Shown: positions 12,401 through 23,703 of the stretch, one piece after another
How positions within the stretch are numbered: position 1 is the first letter of the stretch
How the letters are laid out: every line of letters begins with the position of its first letter
NCBI GenBank assembly: GCA_037178975.1
Contig: JASJZH010000006.1
Coordinates: 5,704,001 to 5,768,000 of the forward strand
Direction of reading: 5' to 3'
Source of the DNA: Oscheius tipulae
Lineage: Eukaryota > Nematoda > Chromadorea > Rhabditida > Rhabditidae
DNA length: 64,000 bases
Notes under the pieces: generated by a model
What the model was told of the DNA's origin: nothing
Seen by the model: only the letters and a program-made list of their open reading frames with translations
Database searches by the model: none
Position numbers and translations under genes: made by a program

Positions 12401-15400
12401 CGTCCTTTTACCTACGGAGGATGCGGTGGTAACGGAAACAATTTTGCCACCATCGCTGAATGCCGTACCAAGTGCGAGAAGCGTAAGATTTGTACTTGCC
12501 TCTTCCATAAATGTATTTCAGCTGAAGACCAGGCTGTCAACGTGTGTGAGTTTGAAATTGAGGCCGGAGAATGTACTGGTGTCTTCCCTCGATTCGCCTA
12601 CGATCGCGAGACCAATGACTGTCGCTCCTTCACCTACGGAGGATGTGGAGGAAACGGAAACAACTTTGCCAATATTAACGAGTGCCGTAACGTATGTATC
12701 AGAAAGTCGTGCCAGCCTGTTGGACAATGCGATCTGGGGCGCTGCCAAATTGTAAATGACAACCGTGGATGCCCCTTCTGTTCCTGCTCGCCTGTCAAGC
12801 TCCCAGTTCCCAACCGTGAGTATACAGCAGAATTTCAAATGAATGATACATCTTTCAGTAAATTGTGCTCCTTTGGATATCAACCGCTGCCAAGAGCCCT
12901 GCATTGTCATTACCAACCGTCGTGGCTGTCAGGAATGTACTTGCCCTAAGCTTCCATCCACAGTTGTTCCTCCCGTAGAGCTGCCTGAAGGTCGCCCTCC
13001 TGGATTCCACACTCCTCAAACCGCACGTCCTCCTGCCACTCCTGAGCGTGTCGGTCCTCCTGCTTCTCCTTCTCGTCCCAGTGAACCTGTCCGCCCTCCC
13101 AGTATGATACAGCTTTTGTCGTAACCAGACCAAATTTTAGTGACCATTCCTGGTATTCAAGAGAATAGGCTTGCTCTGCCCAACGGAATCGCTGAGGAAC
13201 TTACTGAAAAATGCATGCAACCTATGGTACTGATAGTAATTAGCAAATTCAAGACGTTTTCAGGAGTCTGGACCATGCAAAAACTTTGTTGACCGCTGGT
13301 TTTTCAACAAGGAAGACGGAAGCTGTCATCCCTTCAAATACGGAGGATGTGCTGGAAACAGAAATCACTTCTTCACCCAGAGGGAATGCGAAATTCACTG
13401 CGCCCGTTTCCTCAGTGAGTTTCATAAAATCAATGTGAGACTAATCAACTCTAAATGGTCTCAGATATTTATCTAAACGTTACAAAACTTACAGAAATGT
13501 TATGTGCAATGTCCAGTTTTCACTCATTCTGTTCAAGCTCACTATCTCATGCTCTAATACTTGCACGGCAGCTCTTCACAGAGCAACACATGGGAATACG
13601 GCGTTTTTCGCGAGTGGTTGTTCTGGTGGCTTACAACCCGTGTGTTGCTTGTGATAGACTTTGCATGTGCCCGCTTCATCGGTTCGTTTTAGATCCGTTG
13701 GCACCTAATGAGCTCACGACCAGCACTTCGCATGAGCATGATGCACGAGACAGCTCACAAGAACGTATTGGAACGAGAGAAAGACTAGGAAAACAGAGAG
13801 CGTTAGCCTTTGACTTGCCTTCCGTCTTGAGAGGACATCAAAGTTTAGAAGTTGAGCCTAATATTGACCACAATCATCCTGAGACGTACGAAACCTTGGC
13901 TCCGATCAGAATTGATCAAAGCATCAGGCGTGGATCACCCAAACCGGCCTATACTACGGCCGATCCGCGATCGTATGCCCAAGAGTACACGACGAGAGGA
14001 ATTTTGGCCACAGAGAGACACAGAATCAATACTGTTCTGCCTGTCGTTGGATACACCAGAACTCAGTACACCACGAAAGACCCAGCTGATTCAACTCACA
14101 GAGTCTCGCTTCCTCCAAGAAGCGAAAGTATTGAAGAAGAAGCGGAGGAACCTGAGCAGACCATGACTACTTCACAGCCAACTGTTCTTCCTAAAAAGAT
14201 TACCTTGAGACAAGAAGCTGCCCCCACTCAAACCAGAAAGTCGGGACCTCTTACTCCTCAAAGTACTTACACAATGCATGCTGTAACAAATTACGATCCT
14301 CAAAGTAATGCTAACCTGGAAGGGCTGTCACCTCCTGTCGATCCCACTTACTTCACCTACAACTCCCAGCATCTTGGTCAACGGAAACAGTTTGCTGTGA
14401 ACAATGTTCCGTTCGACAAGAATGCTCCCAACCAGGCTGGATTTGTTCCTTTGAACAATCGACCACAGGTTGTCCAGTCTGAGGCTGAAAGAAGATTTGA
14501 GGCTGCGCTCGCACGTCCTCAGCCTGACGATGAGGCTAGTTTGGAAGGTGGTAATGTTCCCCAGATCCCACAACAAATGTTTCCAAGTCCTCGGCAGTTT
14601 GTCCAGACACCTGTTGCACATGTACCACAGCAAGGGTCTCAATTTGTTCGACCACCACAACAGCAGTATATACAACAAGGTCCATTTGTTCCTCGGCAAA
14701 CTGTCTTTGTCCCAGCTCGGCCTGCTGTAGTGAATACTCCTGCTCCAAGATTCGTGCAGCCACAGTTGATACCACAGCAACAAGCTCCGAGCACCTTTAG
14801 AGCACAAGATGCCAGAGTTTTCTCTCCGCCCGTACCAACAGTTCCACAGCCCAGAGCTACTGCATCCCCTGTATTCCAGCAAAGCACTCGACCACCTGTA
14901 CAGAACTCACAGGCACTCACCAGAGTGAGCAGTGATCACTTTGGATCTGCTACTGAACGTAGTGCACCAGTACCTAGAAATCAAGCTTCTAGTCACTTTG
15001 ATCCACAAGAACCCGTCAAGCCTGCTTCTTCTCTCCGTCACAGTGTTGCCAACAGCATTCCTAACACCAGTGTGCCTTTCCGTCCGACACAACGAGAGTT
15101 CGAACATCGACAACCGTCCAGAGTAGTTTCCGATTTTGAGGAAGAGTCAGAGGAGGACTTCTCCACTCAATCAGTCAGAATTGTGACTCAGATTACTAAA
15201 GGTCATCTTCAGCAAGTGACAGAATCTCCAAAAGTGGTTTTGAACAGAAACTCTGGAGAACCTATTCGGCAGTTGTTCTATCCCGTCCAAAACGCAGTCA
15301 AGACGGTAGAGTCTCAAAATAAACTACCACTGGAAACACTTCCTATTCACAAGATTGAGACCAACTCACCAATAGTTCCCAAGAGAATTCTGTTCAAGGA

Positions 15401-18400
15401 AGGTGGTGCAGTCAATGAGAAAGAAGCAATTGTCCATGGGCTTCGAAACGGTCCTTATGGACAGACTCACTGGGTATACTATGACGGAGACTATTACGGA
15501 CCGCTGATTCCGGGAATCAAGATTAACAGAACCCAGTTGGACAGAGTTGATGCAACTATTGCTGTCAAAGTAGATCCTGCTACTCGACGAATTTACGAGT
15601 CTTTCAAGGAACAAGCGTCTGATTTCCACAAATCATTGGCTTCCTTTATCAAACAGAAGGAAGAAGAGCAAGCAAAACGAGAGAAACAAGCTTTGCCGAC
15701 TAGTCCTCCTGGTGGAACACATCCTCAAGGAGTCGTAGTCATTCCTCTGGGAGAAGCCGAAGATGAGTCGCTGTTGCTTCCTGTCGTCAGAACCGAGAAC
15801 ACTCGATTCAAGGAGACCAACAAAGTTCACAAAATAACCATTGACAAAGGTACTGACGTAATCGACTTACCGAAATTCTTACAAGCCCCACCAAGGACTA
15901 ATCAACAAAGTTTCGCTACTATTCTCAAATCACCTGACACATTAACTAATGCACCCTATGATAACTTTGAACGACACGTTCAAGCCAATAGCTCCCTTCT
16001 TTTAGGAGAAGCTAGTGCTGAGGCGAGTGAGGAAGAAGAAGAGACTCCTCGCAGAAGAATTGTGGCTGCCGGAGTTAGTCAGCACCATGATGTTGTACCT
16101 CTACCTGTTGAGAACTACAAGTCACCTGAGCCTCCCCTTCGTGGAGCTTATGGTAAGAAGCTCCTCGAGCCGGCCACCACACAAGGAGTGAAAATCGTCA
16201 CAAGCACTGCACGCCCCTCCACCCCTACTACCACACCCACTACCACAACTACTAAGGCCACAACAACAACTGCTCAAGTTGAAGAAAAAACTCCTGAGGA
16301 CGCGTCGGACGAAATGGAAGAGGGGGGACCTGGAGTAACTACCACTGTCGCCACAACCACAGCAGAAGTTGCCAAGAAGAAGACTGTTGTGTCAGAAATT
16401 GAAAAAATTGTCAATGAACAGTCTGAGCAGGGAGAATTGAAGAAGGAAGTTGGTTCCGGTCAGGATGACGAAGATGAGGAAGAGCCTGAAGAATTCGTTG
16501 AGCCGACCACTGTTGCCCCTGTTCCCACAAGCAGGGCCACTAGACTCTCCGCTGAAGTGACCACTCCTGAAGAGACTGAAGAAGAAGAAGAGGAGCCTGA
16601 AGATGTTAAGGCTGAAGCAACCAACGCTTCGGAGAAACTTTCTAGTCCCGAAATGTCTCCCACAACCGCGACCGAGTCCACCACTTCTAAGACCACTTTG
16701 ATCAACGAAGTCAACAATATGGAAGGGGAAGAGGGGGTTGATGACAACGAGATTACTCCTCCTTCAATGCAGAGTTCTTCCAAGTTTGCCGTTCACAGGC
16801 AAACTGAGGAAGTTCGTCGTTTTGAGGAGTTCTCCGCTGACGCTAGAACAATTGAGCCCGTATCAGTTGATCAGACATCTCAGCCTTTGTTGAAAAAGGT
16901 TGAGATCACACGCCCTACCACGGCCGATCCCACTTCCACAGCACCCACGACCGCGGCACTTTCCACTGAGGTTGCTACACAAACTGAAACCACTGCCACC
17001 CCGACGACCACTGCCGAACAGAGCACCACTGCCGAAAAAGTTGCACAGAATATTGAAATCACAGAAAGCACAACTGCTACTCTTCGTACCGCTTCCACCG
17101 AGGCTCCTACTACGGGAACCACTCAGGCTCCTACCACGTCTACCACCACTCAGGCACGTCTTACCAACACTGAATCCGGTATGGTTTAGTTCTTTCTTAG
17201 TTATGCATCCGGAAACGGTTGATCATGGTGGTTTCAGATTTGGAGGAGGCAGTTCCCGATTTCGATGAAAGTTCTATTAAGAAGGAACAGGCTGGAGTTT
17301 CAAACGTAGCTGTCGAGCCTGAAGACGGAGTTGGCCGTCAACCCATTCCTATTGGATCTGTCAATCTTCCCGAGAACACCGATGATATCGACTCAAAGGG
17401 TTTCGGTGGGAAATTGAATTGAAAAGGCTAACTGATATTTTAGAAGAACCCACCACCATCTTCCCAGTTATCAAGGGGGCTCCTACGGTAAGACTTACCA
17501 CAACACAGACACCCACTGCTCGGGTCACTTTGCCCGTTATTCAGAACACACCAGCACAAGCACAGGTATTCATTCGCACTTTTTTGTTGAATACTTTCGT
17601 TGCATTTAACTTTTGTGATCAGTGGCTAACCACCAAATTACAGACAACCAAGAAGTTCGACAGCCATGATCCCAGAATCATTTGCGCCATGCCTGCTGAT
17701 TCCGGTATCTGTGACAGCTACGTTGGAAGATGGTATGCAAATTATTTTCATGAAAAAAATACATCTTTAAGGTTCTTCAACTCGGAAACCGGACAGTGTG
17801 AGCAGTTTTCTTTTGGAGGATGCGGTGGAAACCACAACAATTTCGTTAACAGAACTCTCTGCGAGTTGAGCTGTATGACTGCTCACCCGGCTCTCACTTC
17901 TCAAGTTCCTGAGCGTTGTTCTTACGATAAGGACGCCGGATACGGAAAGGGATACAACGTCAAATGGTACTTCAACATGCGCAACCTCCGTTGCGAGCAG
18001 TTCGTCTTCGAAGGCAAAGGTGGAAACAGTAACCAGTTCGAGACTCTCAGCGATTGCGAACGCTTCTGCTCTCGTGAGTTTCATAATGAAATCATGGGAA
18101 AACTTATTTTAGCTCAACCAGCTCGTTCCCAGACCACCCGTCCTACTCTGTCTAACGTGGCTACAGTACCTACAACTATGCCGATGGCTACTCGTCCTCC
18201 TCAGACAATTGCTCCTGCCCCCGTTCCGACTGCTGCTCCTCCTCCTCCTAAGCCTTTGGCTCCTCTGCCTATTGAGACAGCTACCGAGGAGACCGACGAA
18301 TACGAGAATATGGTTTTGAAATCAGTTTCCATTAGAATGTTTTTTTTTAGGAGGACGATGGAAACCTTCCAAGCATGGACCTTATCCCACCTGTCAGCCC

Positions 18401-20723
18401 TGGACTGATTCCACCACCTTCGCTTGGAAGCGAGATTGCACGTGCTCCCGGAACTGAGCCTCAGCCGCCTGCTGCTCAAGCTGCTAAGACTGTAACTCAC
18501 AATAATGCTGTTGATGCCAACAAGTTTGCTTCACTTTTTACTGAAACAGTAATCTTGTTAAGGCTGAACACTGCTAACCTGGCTTCTGCTCAGCCCAAGG
18601 CTGCTGCTACCCCGGCAAAGGTCACTTCTCCTCCCATTACTACCACCACACAAAAAGTTGAGCAAACGACATACAAAACTGAGAGAATCAATACCGACAC
18701 TGCTTTCCACGTCGATCCTACCAATCTGCTTGGAAACCTGCCGATTGTTGGACCCAGTCCGCCTGAGTTTGTCAACTATCAAACTGGACAAGTCAAGGCT
18801 CATGGTCTTCCTACACATGATGAAGGTCGTCTTCCTCCTCCTGATATCGAAGATGCCAAGAATGGAGACGTGAAGGTTGTCCGTCCGTCTTGCCCCAATG
18901 GAAACAAGGAACTTCGTTACAGTGACGGACGCTCAGTTCAGTGTCTGCCTGGAAAGCAGCAGTGTCCCGACAAGTCTGTCTGCTACTTCAACGGAATGGA
19001 CTACTTCTGCTGTCCCACAACGGAAGATCCCTATGATCGTCATGTTTTCGGAGGATATGGCGGAGAAGAAGCCCGCAATGGATACAAGGTTTTCGGTCCT
19101 CTCAGAATCCGTCGTCTCATGGACGAGGTACCACTTCGTGCCAAGCGTCAAACAAGCATGGATAGAGCCTTCAACACCAATCCTGTCTCGTTCAACCTTG
19201 ATTCTGTGGTCGCTCCTCTCCGTTTTGATGCTGAGAAGCCAAAGCATGTCTTCAGTGCCGCCAGAATGCGCAAGCCTACTCCTCCCCGCCACGGAAACCC
19301 CATGTGCATTTTGCCTTTGATCAAGGGAGACTGCGATTCCGCTCACCTTCGTTACTACTACGACCGCAACTCTGATTCTTGCCGTCTCTTCTATTACTCT
19401 GGCTGCCAAGGTAACGCCAACAACTTTGGATCTCTGGAGGATTGTCAGAGACTCTGTGTTCTCGGAGGACAAAGTAAGTGATTCATAATAAAGTAATTAA
19501 CAAACTGTTCCAGTCGCTCCTGCCGTTCAATCTGATGCTGTGACTCCTGCCAACATTGTTTCTCCTGGTCAGTGCCCTAACGGATCTCCTCTTGGAGGTA
19601 GCGCCCCTGTTTTGTGCGGTAACTCCACCGAATCTATCGGATGCCCCACTGGCTTCTACTGTCGTTCTGGACCCCCTGATATCTGCTGCCCCGGCGTTGA
19701 CCCTAACCAAAAGAACCCTGTCCAGCATGGCGTGAAGGTTGCTCAAGAAACAACTCCCAAGCCAGGAGTTCCTCGCAGCTACTACAAACAGCAGTTGATC
19801 TCCACTCCTCAGGTGCAAAGAGAAAAGTGAAATAACTTTATTTTTTTCCAGTACATGTGCCCTGACGCTTCTGATCCTCTGATGGCCGAAAATGGCATGC
19901 CAGCTGTTTGTGGAGCCGGCTTTGACGGTGTCAAGATGTGCCCCAAGGGATACTACTGTGCCATCGATGGCGCTAAAGGATGTAAGTTGAGTTTAAAACA
20001 GTTCCTAATTAATTTTCAGCTCGACTCTGTTGTCCCCTCTTTGGATCTACTGCTCACAGAATCCCTACCGAGTCTATTCTTGCTCCTCAGCTTCCCAGAA
20101 GAAACCATAATCCTCAAGATATCATCGACCGCGGTTCTCTTCCTTCCGATCAGCAGCTATATGACAAAGAAATTCGCAAGACCCTCCCTGAGGCTCCCGT
20201 GCTAGTTGCTAAAACCTCCGAAGCTCCAGAATACGAAGAGGATGAGGAGGAAGATGATGATGACGCTCAGCACCTGAAGATGAAGCCTGTCACTCGCCAT
20301 GAACAGCTTCAGAACAAAGGTTTGTTACTATCAGTTATTGAAAATAAACAACTTTCAGCCGCTTCTCAAAGTCCTAATATCACCGAAATCTCTTCTGAGA
20401 CTGTGAACATCGATGTTTCCAAGGAACAGCCAGCTGTTGAAGAGACCGTTCAACCTACCGAGGCTCCAGTCAAGCAAGCTAATGACAAGTCCACCTGTCA
20501 GCTGAAGCCCACAGAAGGAAGAGCTTGTCGCGAAGACGAGAAGGCTCCCAGAACCAACCTCCACTACTTCTATTCAGCTAAGGACCGTCGCTGCAAGCTC
20601 TACTTCTACAGAGGATGCGGTGGAAATGCCAACCGATTTGAGAAGAAGGCCGAATGCGAGGCCCTTTGCTTGGTAACTAGAGAATTCGGGGAATTAAAAA
20701 GTTTTTTTTTCCAGAACGCGTAG
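9454..20723 (+). CDS. mlt-11: Giant secreted multi-Kunitz protein, MLT-11-like
   Basis: Secreted protein of roughly 3,000 residues (estimated after removing about 25 introns). The start ATG encodes a signal peptide (MGRWLALLSTASLILGA). Modules in order, by nt: degenerate Kunitz K1 (9562-9960); Thr-rich linker (10190-10520); thyroglobulin type-1 (10577-10965, with CDSNGNFQKIQ and CFCV); K2 (11035-11201); K3 (11290-11441); linker; K4 (12079-12237); K5 (12286-12481); K6 (12545-12703); two antistasin-like Cys modules (12712-12945); K7 (13214-13406); a 3.5-kb exon rich in Pro, Gln and Thr (about 13691-17179); K8 (17683-17877); K9 (17917-18069); lustrin-like Cys modules (18890-19015, 19571-19690, 19858-20030) around K10 (19304-19462); and K11 (20494-20669). 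Each Kunitz domain shows the GGCGGNxNNF-type core or a variant. In C. elegans, MLT-11 is a multi-Kunitz protein needed for moulting; that role here is inferred. An alternative is that two adjacent genes were joined, but splice phases agree at the junctions I checked. Confidence 0.82.
10190..10520 (+). repeat. Thr/Glu-rich low-complexity tract
   Basis: In-frame tract inside the multi-Kunitz gene with repeated TTTEATTTE-like units between the first Kunitz domain and the thyroglobulin domain. It is a likely O-glycosylated spacer. Confidence 0.75.
13413..13690 (+). other. Intron without in-frame stop in the multi-Kunitz gene
   Basis: The donor GTGAGT follows K7. The best acceptor is GTTCGTTTTAG at about 13680-13690, and it keeps the frame of the long downstream exon. 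The frame is also open from an earlier acceptor (TCTCAG, near 13462), so a longer isoform with extra hydrophobic, Cys-containing residues is possible. I prefer the later acceptor because the skipped residues are unlike the disordered linker that follows. Confidence 0.5.
13691..17179 (+). repeat. Long disordered exon (Pro/Gln then Thr/Glu rich)
   Basis: A single exon of about 1,160 codons inside the multi-Kunitz gene. Its first half is rich in Pro, Gln, Phe and Val (repeats such as FVPRQTVFVP and QPQLIPQQQ). Its last third is Thr- and Glu-rich with TTTTT-type runs (about 16200-17170). A more ordered patch (GPYGQTHWVYYDGDYYGP, about 15445-15500) lies between them and may be a short conserved motif in the linker. 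Confidence 0.7.
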
Positions 20724-21107
20724 GCCTCTCCTTCAATGAGGAGCCAATCATCAGACACGAGTATACTGTTTATTCTCAGTTAAATTCATTCCATTTCTTT
20801 CTCTCTCGCCCCTCGCTTTCCTGTTGTGCCTTGTTGTCCTCAAAGTGCTGCTTAATAATCTAGATGATCTTCCTACCGTTCTGTGATTTCAGAAACAACA
20901 CTTTCTGTGCAATTGTTATAATAAATATCTATTAATAGTATTTTGAGGATATACTTTCATGTATACTTTCACCTCTTCCCGCTTCTCGAAGCCAGTTTTG
21001 GTTCAAAAACAAACAAATGTTTCAATTAGGACAGAGTGTAAATAAAAGAGACTTGAATCGTGCGAAACAACTAGTATTTCCGAAGACGAAGACCTCACTT
21101 ATTTCAC
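20724..21107. other. Intergenic / 3' UTR of the multi-Kunitz gene
   Basis: Contains an AATAAA signal near 20921, about 200 bp after the stop codon, and the 5' flank of the DB-module gene. Nothing else is seen. Confidence 0.45.
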
Positions 21108-21943
21108 ATGGCTTTCTTCCAAACGGCCGTTCTTCTGCTATTATCACTTTTTGCAGAAACCGAAACGGTAACGTCCTCTTCTTTCATAGTCTCGTCTTTT
21201 AGTGCATAGCCTTGGGATGTCTGGGAGTCGGATGTCTACCTCCACCGCCGTGTCTCTTTCCACCCTGTATTCGACCTCCAGTTTGTCGTTATCGCCAAGA
21301 GAAAAAGGCAAATCTTTTTAGGTTATGGGGTGTCCGTGCGGGCCAGGATTACAATGCGTGGCTGGTGGCTGCGTGATGGCTAAAGCGAGGGGTGCGAAGA
21401 CTTATCATGACAAAGAAATTAACCTCGGTCAGCATGTGGAGGTTAAAATTTTTATAATTTACACCAAAAATGCTCAGGATCCTAATTCCCACTTTCTTAC
21501 TTGCTGTAATCTGCTGGATGTGCCCGAGGACTGTTACCACATGTGTTCTTATGAAGGCTACAAGAAGGATTCTGTGAGGAAATCTGGTTTATATGTATGT
21601 TCGAATTGCAGTTATTGGCAAGTCTGTCACCGCTCTCGAAGTGTCCACTCTCAGCTCTGCCGCAAATACACTTCTGCGCCGCCCGTGGAACAGAGCATAC
21701 TAGATGCTGCAAAGAAGCCAAAATCCCGAATAATTGTGAAGTATTCTGCGACCAAGTAAGATTTCCACAAACTTGACTAGTTTTCAGCGTCCTGGCAATG
21801 TGACAAACTTGTCGTTCGCGCATCTACAATGTTTCGAGAAGTTTGACGACATCAAAGGATGCTTTTTGGAGCACTCATTGACAGAGTACTATGAGGCGAA
21901 ACATCGCTACAGAGAAACTGGGAAAAGAAGAAGATTATACTAA
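21108..21943 (+). CDS. Secreted DB-module protein
   Basis: Six exons can be set with consistent phase: 21108-21167, 21203-21280, 21322-21441, 21478-21573, 21612-21755 and 21788-21943. The introns are 32-41 nt. The product is about 217 residues: a signal peptide (MAFFQTAVLLLLSLF); a short Cys/Pro/Gly-rich N-terminal part (LGCLGVGCLPPPPC, then MGCPCGPGLQCVAGGC); and a nematode DB module. The DB module shows its paired-cysteine pattern twice, FLTCCNLLDVPEDCYHMCSY and HFCAARGTEHTRCC followed by IPNNCEVFCDQ. The tail is basic and ends RRRLY. DB-module proteins are secreted nematode proteins of unknown biochemical function. The gene is convergent with eEF1-gamma, with 94 bp between the stops. The second intron (41 nt) was chosen because it restores the Cys-rich frame. 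Confidence 0.78.
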
Positions 21944-22037
21944 ATTAGACTGTTGGTAATATAAAAAAATGAATGTTTTGTAATCATCTTTACTTAATAA
22001 CCATAACAAAACAAAACCGTCGCAAACAACCGGGCTT

Positions 22038-23703
22038 TTACTTGAAGATCTTTCCCTGGTTGAACTTCTTGCCGCCGAAGTCTCCCTCCCACATGAAATA
22101 CTCGTTGACTTCTTTTTTGGTCTCCTCAGACTTGGGGTCAAGTTTCTTCCAATCGTACGACTCGTAATCCACCTGAAAGTGTTACTCTCAGAGCAGAAGA
22201 TATACGCTTATTAGAAGCCTATCCAACGAGAAGGAGTCTTAAATTTTCGAGAATTGTAATACTAGAAAGGCACAAGGCCGAAAAAGATGTGCTAATTCTC
22301 GTAAGTGTGTCGAAGTATTTCATAACTGACCTGCCAGTCGGGGCTGAGAGTGAAGGCGAGATCCTGTCCCTTCCAGATCCAGATTCCGGAGATTGTGGAG
22401 TTGTTGTCAGAACCGAAAAGAATGACGGAGGCGAAGGCGTTCTTCTTTAGTTTCTCGAGACGCTGGTACATTCCTGCAAATGAGTTTTATTTCAAAAATA
22501 AAGATGAATACCGGAGATCAGGTTACAGCTCATGAAGGCAAGAGTGAGCTCCTCGGGGTACTTGTACTCTCCCTTCCAGATGGAGTAGTTCTCGGCATCG
22601 AAGTTATCCCAGAAGAAGGGGATGGCCTTGGTGGCGGTGTCCTCGTTGGAGTACACGCGCTTGAAGTTGTCCATATTGAAGGTTCCCTTGGGCATGTCGG
22701 CGAAGGGGTCCTTGGCCTCCTTCTCTCTCGGGACATCATCCTCTTCCTCTTCCTCCTTCTTGGACTCCTTCTTCTTCTCTTCCTTCTTCTTGGGCTCCTC
22801 CTTCTTCTTAGCCTCGGCCTTAGGGACAGACTTGGCCAGCTTGGAAGCAAGCTCGTTGAACTTGGTCTCTGAAATGTTTAGATGTTTGAAAGAATAGAAA
22901 TAGGACTTTACCACAGAACTGAGCAGGCTTGTCGGCGAGTTTGACCTCTCCCAGGACTTCTTTGACGGCGGACTGGTTGACGACGGTGTTGAACCATCTG
23001 GTCACGTTCTGGAGCTTCTTCTGGACAGCTCCGTCAAAGACGTGCTGGTAGGCAGGAAGGAGATCGAAGGCAACGCTGATGTCGGCGAAAGACAGACGCT
23101 CTCCAACCAGGAAGGTGTGAGAGACGAGGAAGTCGTTGAAGATGCTCAGCTGAGCGAGGAGCTCGGCCTTGTAACTCTCCACAACTTTCTTGTCGAGGTT
23201 GGCGGCAGAGACGGAAGGAAGGACGTATCCGAGGACATTGGGGAGGAGGGAAGCCTCAGCCCACTGAAGCCACTGGACAGTCTCGGCCTGCTAAACAACA
23301 AGCAAATGAAATTGAAGACAAGTTTCTCACGTTTCCCGTAGCTCCGGTCAGGTGGAGTCCGATGGATTCGGCTCCGAAGAGGTTGATATCTCCTTCGAAA
23401 GCAGGGGTCTAAAAGTTGTATAGAAACTCGAATTCTAACAAAACTCACAACTCCGAGAGGGAACTTGTCAGTAGGAGGGACCGCTCCAGCGAGCTGGACG
23501 TTGGCCTTTCCAAGCTTGGCGGCAACCAGCACCTTCTGGGTTCTGAAGTTGTCCTTGTTTCCGTAGACTTTCTGAAAAAATATATTTTGATGACATCATA
23601 AATAAAATCCTAGACACTGAACGAATTTCTATTCTTGAGCACTTTCTAACTACCTAAAAACGTAGCGGAAATCATGGAATATACAACTTACCCCGCTGAC
23701 CAT
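22038..23703 (-). CDS. eef-1G: Translation elongation factor 1-gamma
   Basis: Subunit of the eEF1B guanine-nucleotide exchange complex that recharges eEF1A during translation. The N-terminal half is a glutathione-transferase-like domain ([18 protein letters not shown] region, about 23050-23110). A Lys/Glu-rich linker follows (about 22740-22820). The C-terminal EF1G domain includes [18 protein letters not shown] and ends [10 protein letters not shown] at 22038. The start codon lies in a 12-nt first coding exon (23692-23703, MVSG), separated by a 117-nt intron from the exon starting [13 protein letters not shown]. Without that tiny exon the protein would lack an initiator. Codon choice is strongly biased toward C/G-ending codons, as expected for a highly expressed gene. 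Length is close to the usual 400 residues. Confidence 0.93.

Noticed and set aside
14328-15113. Minus-strand open frames opposite the long Pro/Gln exon
   Set aside because: Shadow frames caused by biased codons in a long exon; no domain or splice signals.
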